Shown here one piece after another: positions 21,546 to 24,884 of a stretch of 24,884 nucleotides of DNA. Source of the stretch: a virus; the IMG/VR virus record IMGVR_UViG_3300006735_000233, positions 1 to 24,884 of that record; one strand, given 5' to 3'. The translations under genes were made by a program, and so were the position numbers. A model generated the notes under the pieces. The model was not told where the DNA came from. It ran no database searches and worked only from the letters and a program-made list of their open reading frames with translations. How positions within the stretch are numbered: the first letter of the stretch is position 1; each line of letters opens with the position of its first letter.

Positions 21546-21946
21546 TAATAGCTCTTTCTAACCTGCATAATTACAGTGTAAGTATCTGCTGAACTATGTC
21601 CTACAGTTGTAAACTTAATGTCACCAGTGACACCAGAACTAGCAGGATTTACCAAACCACCGAAAGATGTGTAATCGTGATGTCCACTTTGATTTTCACC
21701 AAGTTCTATACAAAAATCGTCAGTTGTAGCATCAAATAAAACTTTTACTTTCATGCCATTGCACTGCCACCACATTTTTTCAATTGTAGCTCTTGTGCAA
21801 GCTTCACCACGAACATTTTTTTGTAATGCAGAAACATCAACTTTTGTTACTGCGTCTTCACCACTCCCGTCAGAGATATTAGTAAATTTAAAAACAGCAA
21901 TCTGATTACCATCTTGTAAGGTTTGAGAGGTAACTGCGTCTGCCAT
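21545..21946 (-). CDS. Conserved marine-phage virion-type protein (beta-rich, KFTNISDGSG)
   Basis: This 133-residue protein has a strong AGGAG ribosome-binding site. It contains VTSQTLQDGNQIAVFKFTNI-SDGSGEDAVTKVDVSAL, an aromatic and Cys-containing core (TIEKMWWQCNGMKVKVLFDA), HHDYTSFGGLVNP and IKFTTVGHSSADTYTVIMQV. This pattern is common in uncultured marine phages next to head genes. It is almost all beta strand and is probably a minor head or decoration component. No enzymatic motif is visible. Confidence 0.85.
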   Translation of the reverse strand: MADAVTSQTLQDGNQIAVFKFTNISDGSGEDAVTKVDVSALQKNVRGEACTRATIEKMWWQCNGMKVKVLFDATTDDFCIELGENQSGHHDYTSFGGLVNPASSGVTGDIKFTTVGHSSADTYTVIMQVRKSY

Positions 21947-21958
21947 ATTACTCTCCTA

Positions 21959-22465
21959 TTATTGATCAGCGAAAGCAGGTGCTGTTGTTGATGTAACAGT
22001 GCCAAATATTTGATAATTAGTTGTATCTTTACCTACAATCGTAATATCAAATGCTTGTGGCACATTTAATTGTACACTACTGTTTGAGCTGCCATTTGAA
22101 AACACAGTTGCATTATCTGCGTTTGTGTCTAAATGAGTGATTCCACCAATATAAAAGTTTGTGTTACCAGGTGTGATTATAAGAGCATCTGTTGCATCAG
22201 CAGCTCCACCTGCATAGACAAATCTAAATACTGATCCAGCCACAGGTGCTGGAAGTGTATATGTATTGTCTTGAGTTCCATCTGGTACAAGTAAAATTCT
22301 ACCACTATGAGTAGCATTTGTAAGAGTTACATCACCATCAGATAGACTTACTGGACCATCTCCAAATGTTGTTATTTCTGTAATAGCTCCAGTAGTTGTA
22401 TTTTTGCTGACAGTTTTGATCGTACTTTCAGATCTTAAAGGTCCTGAAAAGGTTGTATTAGCCAT
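21959..22465 (-). CDS. Virion-type beta protein, possible head decoration or fibre protein
   Basis: This 168-residue protein has a clear AAGGAG ribosome-binding site. MANTTFSGPLRSESTIKTVS is a typical start for small marine phage virion proteins. Asp/Thr/Gly/Asn-rich strands follow, such as HSGRILLVPDGTQDNTYTLP and GSVFRFVYAGGAADATDALI, and FDITIVGKDTTNYQIFGTV. There are no Cys and few Lys, as expected for a surface beta protein. It is the first gene after the terminator that closes the capsid unit, so it may be transcribed from its own promoter, which I could not locate with confidence. Confidence 0.8.
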   Translation of the reverse strand: MANTTFSGPLRSESTIKTVSKNTTTGAITEITTFGDGPVSLSDGDVTLTNATHSGRILLVPDGTQDNTYTLPAPVAGSVFRFVYAGGAADATDALIITPGNTNFYIGGITHLDTNADNATVFSNGSSNSSVQLNVPQAFDITIVGKDTTNYQIFGTVTSTTAPAFADQ

Positions 22466-22527
22466 GATTATCTCCTTGTCTTGGCAAATGTCGAAGTTGA
22501 TTCTTCGTCAAGGTATTTTAAGTATAT
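22466..22527. other. Short gap between terminator and virion-type gene
   Basis: This gap holds the AAGGAGATAATC ribosome-binding site and a small inverted repeat (CGAAG-x6-CTTCG). TATACT and TAAAAT candidates for a -10 element lie near 22515-22527, but no -35 at the right distance was found. A promoter is possible but not supported. Confidence 0.3.
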
Positions 22528-22557
22528 ACAAAAAAAAGGGGTCTGAAAAGACCCCTT
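22528..22557 (-). terminator. Rho-independent terminator after the major capsid gene
   Basis: On the minus strand, AAGGGGTCT-TTTC-AGACCCCTT forms a perfect 9-bp stem with a 4-base loop and runs into a tract of about eight T. It lies some 25 bases after the capsid gene stop and faces the direction of transcription. It is the only strong terminator noticed in the window and probably limits read-through from the heavily expressed capsid unit. Confidence 0.9.
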
Positions 22558-22566
22558 AATAAAAAA

Positions 22567-22580
22567 CGAACAATTGTTCG
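22567..22580. repeat. 14-bp palindrome CGAACAATTGTTCG at the end of the capsid gene
   Basis: This perfect 14-bp palindrome lies immediately beyond the capsid stop codon and before the terminator. It is identical to the core of the palindrome at 868-883. The form CGAAC-N4-GTTCG is also that of Bacillus-type LexA boxes, though nothing else here links it to SOS control. Confidence 0.55.
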
Positions 22581-22581
22581 C

Positions 22582-23490
22582 TTATGCTCCTGGTGAACCA
22601 AACACACATCTTGGATCTGAAAAACCAAAGGCATAACGCTCTCTAGCTTTGTATCTCATATTACCAGTATCGAAATCAGCTTCCATACTTGTACTTAATG
22701 GTGTTCTTTCAAAATACTTGAAACCATTAGGTGCATCTGTCTTTAAGAAAAACGCATCTGTGTCTGTTAAGAAATGGTTAATTGTATAACCTTCTGGTAA
22801 CATACCCATATTTTTAATTGCGTTTAAATCATTGTCAGAAGTACCTGTTCTTAATGTTGATTCAAGTAATCTGTCAGCAACAAATTGTAACGCTGGTGGA
22901 ACAATAAGCTTCATACCTCTTAAAGCCACAATCATATTTCTCTCATCAACAAATTGTGAAATGTCGATAAGAGCATTTTCTAATGATGTCTCATTAAGGT
23001 CTGCAGCGACTGTAAATTCATTTCTGAATGTACCACCACCACCTAAAGGATGATCTGTTGCACAAAGCTCTTTACCATCACCACCTGTGAAGCTTGAATC
23101 AAACGCATTATTCAATACTGCAGCAGCTTTGATTTGCTTTGTATGTGACATTGATCTTGCTAACGCTCTTGTATATCTTCTACCAAGTTGATCATACAAA
23201 TTGTCTTCCATTGCTTCCTCTGTAAGTGCGAAAGCTAATGAAATTGTTTCCATTGTATAACGTGAAGTATATACTTCGTTTGCATCGTCAAATGCTACAC
23301 CAGCACCTTCAGATTTTGTTTGTGCATTACCAAAACCAGAAAGCATAACTTCTTCTTCGAATGCTCGATCTGAAGTTTCTGTCTCAAATATTTCAGTATG
23401 CTGATTGTCGTAACGATCATATTCCATGCCGAATAAAGCGTTAAGACCAGGTTCTAACTCTTTGACGAGTTGTGCTCTTGAAATAGCCAT
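22582..23490 (-). CDS. Major capsid protein, HK97-fold, gpT-like
   Basis: This is a 302-residue protein with a strong AAGGGAG ribosome-binding site. ELEPGLNALFGMEYDRYDNQ, FEEEVMLSGFGNAQTKSEGA, the loop/strand YTMETISLAFALTEEAMEDN-LYDQLGRRY and CATDHPLGGGGTFRN match the Mu gpT-like major head subunit family. The C-terminal part (MKLIVPPALQFVADRLLEST, RYKARERYAFGFSDPRCVFG) also fits the HK97 fold. The length is close to the family norm. It forms the icosahedral shell together with the conserved protein just upstream. It ends before the strong terminator. Confidence 0.9.
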   Translation of the reverse strand: MAISRAQLVKELEPGLNALFGMEYDRYDNQHTEIFETETSDRAFEEEVMLSGFGNAQTKSEGAGVAFDDANEVYTSRYTMETISLAFALTEEAMEDNLYDQLGRRYTRALARSMSHTKQIKAAAVLNNAFDSSFTGGDGKELCATDHPLGGGGTFRNEFTVAADLNETSLENALIDISQFVDERNMIVALRGMKLIVPPALQFVADRLLESTLRTGTSDNDLNAIKNMGMLPEGYTINHFLTDTDAFFLKTDAPNGFKYFERTPLSTSMEADFDTGNMRYKARERYAFGFSDPRCVFGSPGA

Positions 23491-23503
23491 AATCTAATCT
23501 CCC

Positions 23504-24088
23504 TTACGCTAATCCTGCACCCTTTTGTCCAAATATGCTATTTTGAATAACTACTTGAACATTGGTTGCATCGGAACTTACATCGCTGTTCTCTGGATCT
23601 TGCGAAATATCAATCGCTTTCAGAGGTAAACCAGCAGTGGTCGCACCTGTTGTTACATCCAATTCTGCACCTGATATACCAGTAACAGTAGAACCTGCAC
23701 TTGTATATACGATGTCAAAATTACCAAATAAATCTGCAATAGGAAATGCAGCATCACATTGAATCTCATAGATAACATTTGGATCATCTATAATAAAAGC
23801 TTCAATGTCAGAAGCATTTGTACTTGCAGGATAAAAGTTAGAAAAAGTTTCCTTTTTCGTGGTTGGGTCAGTAAACCTACAACCATTGAACACTCCAACT
23901 ATTGGAACAGTACCACCATCTGCGTGTACTTCAACAGTACCACCAGTGACTTGAGCAACCATGTCACCTTGGAAAATAGCAGTTCCGTAATTGGCAGCGA
24001 TTCTATATCGGCTTTGTCCACCATGAAAGGCTTGTCCACCTATCATTTTTAAAGGACGCATTCCAAAAGCAGCATCTTGATTTGCCAT
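23504..24088 (-). CDS. Conserved head protein, probable decoration/cement protein
   Basis: This 194-residue protein has an AGGAG ribosome-binding site. MANQDAAFGMRPLKMIGGQA, GGQSRYRIAANYGTAIFQGD, IVGVFNGCRFTDPTTKKETF, IDDPNVIYEIQCDAAF and the closing Asp/Thr-rich strands are a pattern I recognise from a very common protein directly upstream of the capsid gene in marine phages. It is beta-rich with no catalytic motif. Its position and abundance in such operons fit a head decoration or stabilising protein. That role is inferred. Confidence 0.85.
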   Translation of the reverse strand: MANQDAAFGMRPLKMIGGQAFHGGQSRYRIAANYGTAIFQGDMVAQVTGGTVEVHADGGTVPIVGVFNGCRFTDPTTKKETFSNFYPASTNASDIEAFIIDDPNVIYEIQCDAAFPIADLFGNFDIVYTSAGSTVTGISGAELDVTTGATTAGLPLKAIDISQDPENSDVSSDATNVQVVIQNSIFGQKGAGLA

Positions 24089-24105
24089 TTTACACTCCTG
24101 TAAAT

Positions 24106-24570
24106 TTAATCATTTAAAATTTTCTTCCCACCAAATCGAACTTGTGATTTTCTTTCTGGCTTTAAGATTCTACCAGCAGATGATTCTGGTTGGTTAGCCA
24201 ACTCTTGATCATAAACTGACATTTGATTTGAAGTTTTTTTGGCGAAATATTCATTTCGACTATCAGCAACTTCCTCTGGGACTCGTGCTAATAATAAACC
24301 TCCTTGACCAATTACTCCAGCATTCTTGCCTTCATCGACCACAGGGGTGTCAAAATCAGGATACTCCTCTGCACGTACTAATTCATATCCTTCTCTTCTT
24401 CGTTTATAGACATTTTGCTTATCGTCAAAATCCATAACACGTTCTCTTATCCACCTGTGTTTATACCCCACAGGAGCTTCGGGTGCATCTAAGGTTGAAG
24501 GCGGCTTCCAATCAACTTTTCTTTCCTGTTTTTCACGAGTAGCAGACTCTCGATTTGATCTATCAGCCAT
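24106..24570 (-). CDS. Conserved head-region protein of unknown function
   Basis: I start it at ATG 24570 (154 residues, MADRSNRESATREKQERKVD). An AAAGGAG site at 24577-24583 gives ideal spacing and the upstream gene stops just before it; the longer in-frame start at 24654 lies inside that gene. APVGYKHRWIRERVMDFDDK, GYELVRAEEYPDFDTPV, NAGVIGQGGLLLARVPEEVA and the end RKSQVRFGGK form a set recurring in marine phages between portal/scaffold and capsid genes. It is highly charged and helical at the N-terminus. A scaffolding or capsid-assembly role is possible. Confidence 0.85.
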   Translation of the reverse strand: MADRSNRESATREKQERKVDWKPPSTLDAPEAPVGYKHRWIRERVMDFDDKQNVYKRRREGYELVRAEEYPDFDTPVVDEGKNAGVIGQGGLLLARVPEEVADSRNEYFAKKTSNQMSVYDQELANQPESSAGRILKPERKSQVRFGGKKILND

Positions 24571-24571
24571 C

Positions 24572-24884
24572 TTATGCTCCTTTTTGCAATTTGAGTTTTT
24601 GTTGTGCATATTTATCGTATGGCACACCAAGTCTATCAGCAGTGCGTCTTTCACTTTCAGTTAAGACCACTCTCTGTTTACGTCCAGTTTTGACAGAAGC
24701 TCTGCCATTGACAGGTGCAACAGTTTGGACATTACTATTGCTCTGATCTTGTGGAAACAACTTAGACATTTCTTTATCTATCTCTTCATAGTATCTGTCA
24801 TCTGTAGCATCATACATAGTTGATACTTTTTTATCAGCTAACATCAAAGCTAAGTTCTTTTCAATTTCATCATCTTTACCATAC
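24572..24884 (-). CDS. Head-assembly protein, C-terminal part (start beyond right edge)
   Basis: The frame is open to the right edge, reading YGKDDEIEKNLALMLADKK before the Met-Leu at 24844. The true start is therefore probably outside the window, and neither the TTG at 24847 nor the ATG at 24844 needs to be used. About 103 residues are visible. DEIEKNLALMLADKKVSTMY and DATDDRYYEEIDKEMSKLFP are helical and acidic; a Gln/Asn/Ser linker follows. The end (RKQRVVLTESERRTADRLGV, PYDKYAQQKLKLQK) is basic. This layout fits a scaffold-type or other capsid-assembly protein and recurs at this place in marine phages. Function is inferred only. Confidence 0.75.
   Translation of the reverse strand, partial: YGKDDEIEKNLALMLADKKVSTMYDATDDRYYEEIDKEMSKLFPQDQSNSNVQTVAPVNGRASVKTGRKQRVVLTESERRTADRLGVPYDKYAQQKLKLQKGA
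24577..24583 (-). promoter_or_regulatory. Ribosome-binding site deciding the start at 24570
   Basis: AAAGGAGCATAAG-ATG on the minus strand. It selects the 154-residue form over the 182-residue form. Confidence 0.8.

Noticed and set aside
24571-24654. Start at 24654 for the conserved head protein
   Set aside because: It lies within the upstream gene without a ribosome-binding site, while the ATG at 24570 has an ideal one.
1-24884. tRNA genes, integrase, attachment sites or insertion sequences
   Set aside because: No cloverleaf-like gap, recombinase motif or terminal inverted repeats were seen; the gaps are too short.

Overview
The window is a stretch of an AT-rich tailed-phage genome. Every supportable gene lies on the minus strand, so transcription runs from right to left. 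Genes are packed tightly: many stop and start codons overlap (TAATG or ATGA), and no gap exceeds about 120 bases. The mix of proteins (gpT-like HK97-fold capsid protein, P22 gp4-like and SU10-like head-tail adaptors, a P22-stabilisation-like tail protein, internal ejection-type proteins, small basic DUF6321-type proteins, S74 tail fibre) points to an unclassified marine podovirus-like phage. Its relatives are mostly known from uncultured marine viromes. The host may be a SAR11-like or other low-GC marine proteobacterium; this is inferred from composition and recalled protein families, not proven here.

Layout in transcription order (right to left). 24884-22582: end of a head-assembly gene, two conserved head-region proteins and the major capsid protein, closed by a strong rho-independent terminator. 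22465-19412: two virion-type beta-rich proteins, then a run of small, very basic or Cys/Met-rich proteins, including a 52-aa one-helix membrane protein (holin/XhlA-like) and a 55-aa Met/Lys/Gly peptide. 19412-16321: gp4-like and SU10-like adaptors with small conserved proteins. 16300-12175: tail fibre/adhesin block: a repeat protein with an embedded cupredoxin-like domain, an S74 fibre, a gp38-like polyglycine adhesin, and a small partner. 12122-7373: an accessory cassette. 7353-4747: the P22-stabilisation-like protein split into two genes, plus a small gene. 4714-1: three probable internal or ejection proteins and a truncated large virion protein with a glycine-zipper membrane segment.

The most unusual part is the 4.7-kb cassette at 7373-12122, inserted inside the late structural operon. 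It encodes five different non-heme Fe(II)/2-oxoglutarate oxygenase-like proteins, a cystathionine beta-lyase (MetC)-like PLP enzyme, and a QueC-like PP-loop ATPase with a four-Cys zinc site. Several members are translationally coupled by ATGA overlaps, so they are probably made together, late in infection. A shared chemical pathway (modification of a virion protein, a nucleobase or a small molecule) is plausible, but the sequence does not show the substrate. No terminase, portal, polymerase, lysin, integrase, tRNA or CRISPR array is visible in the window.
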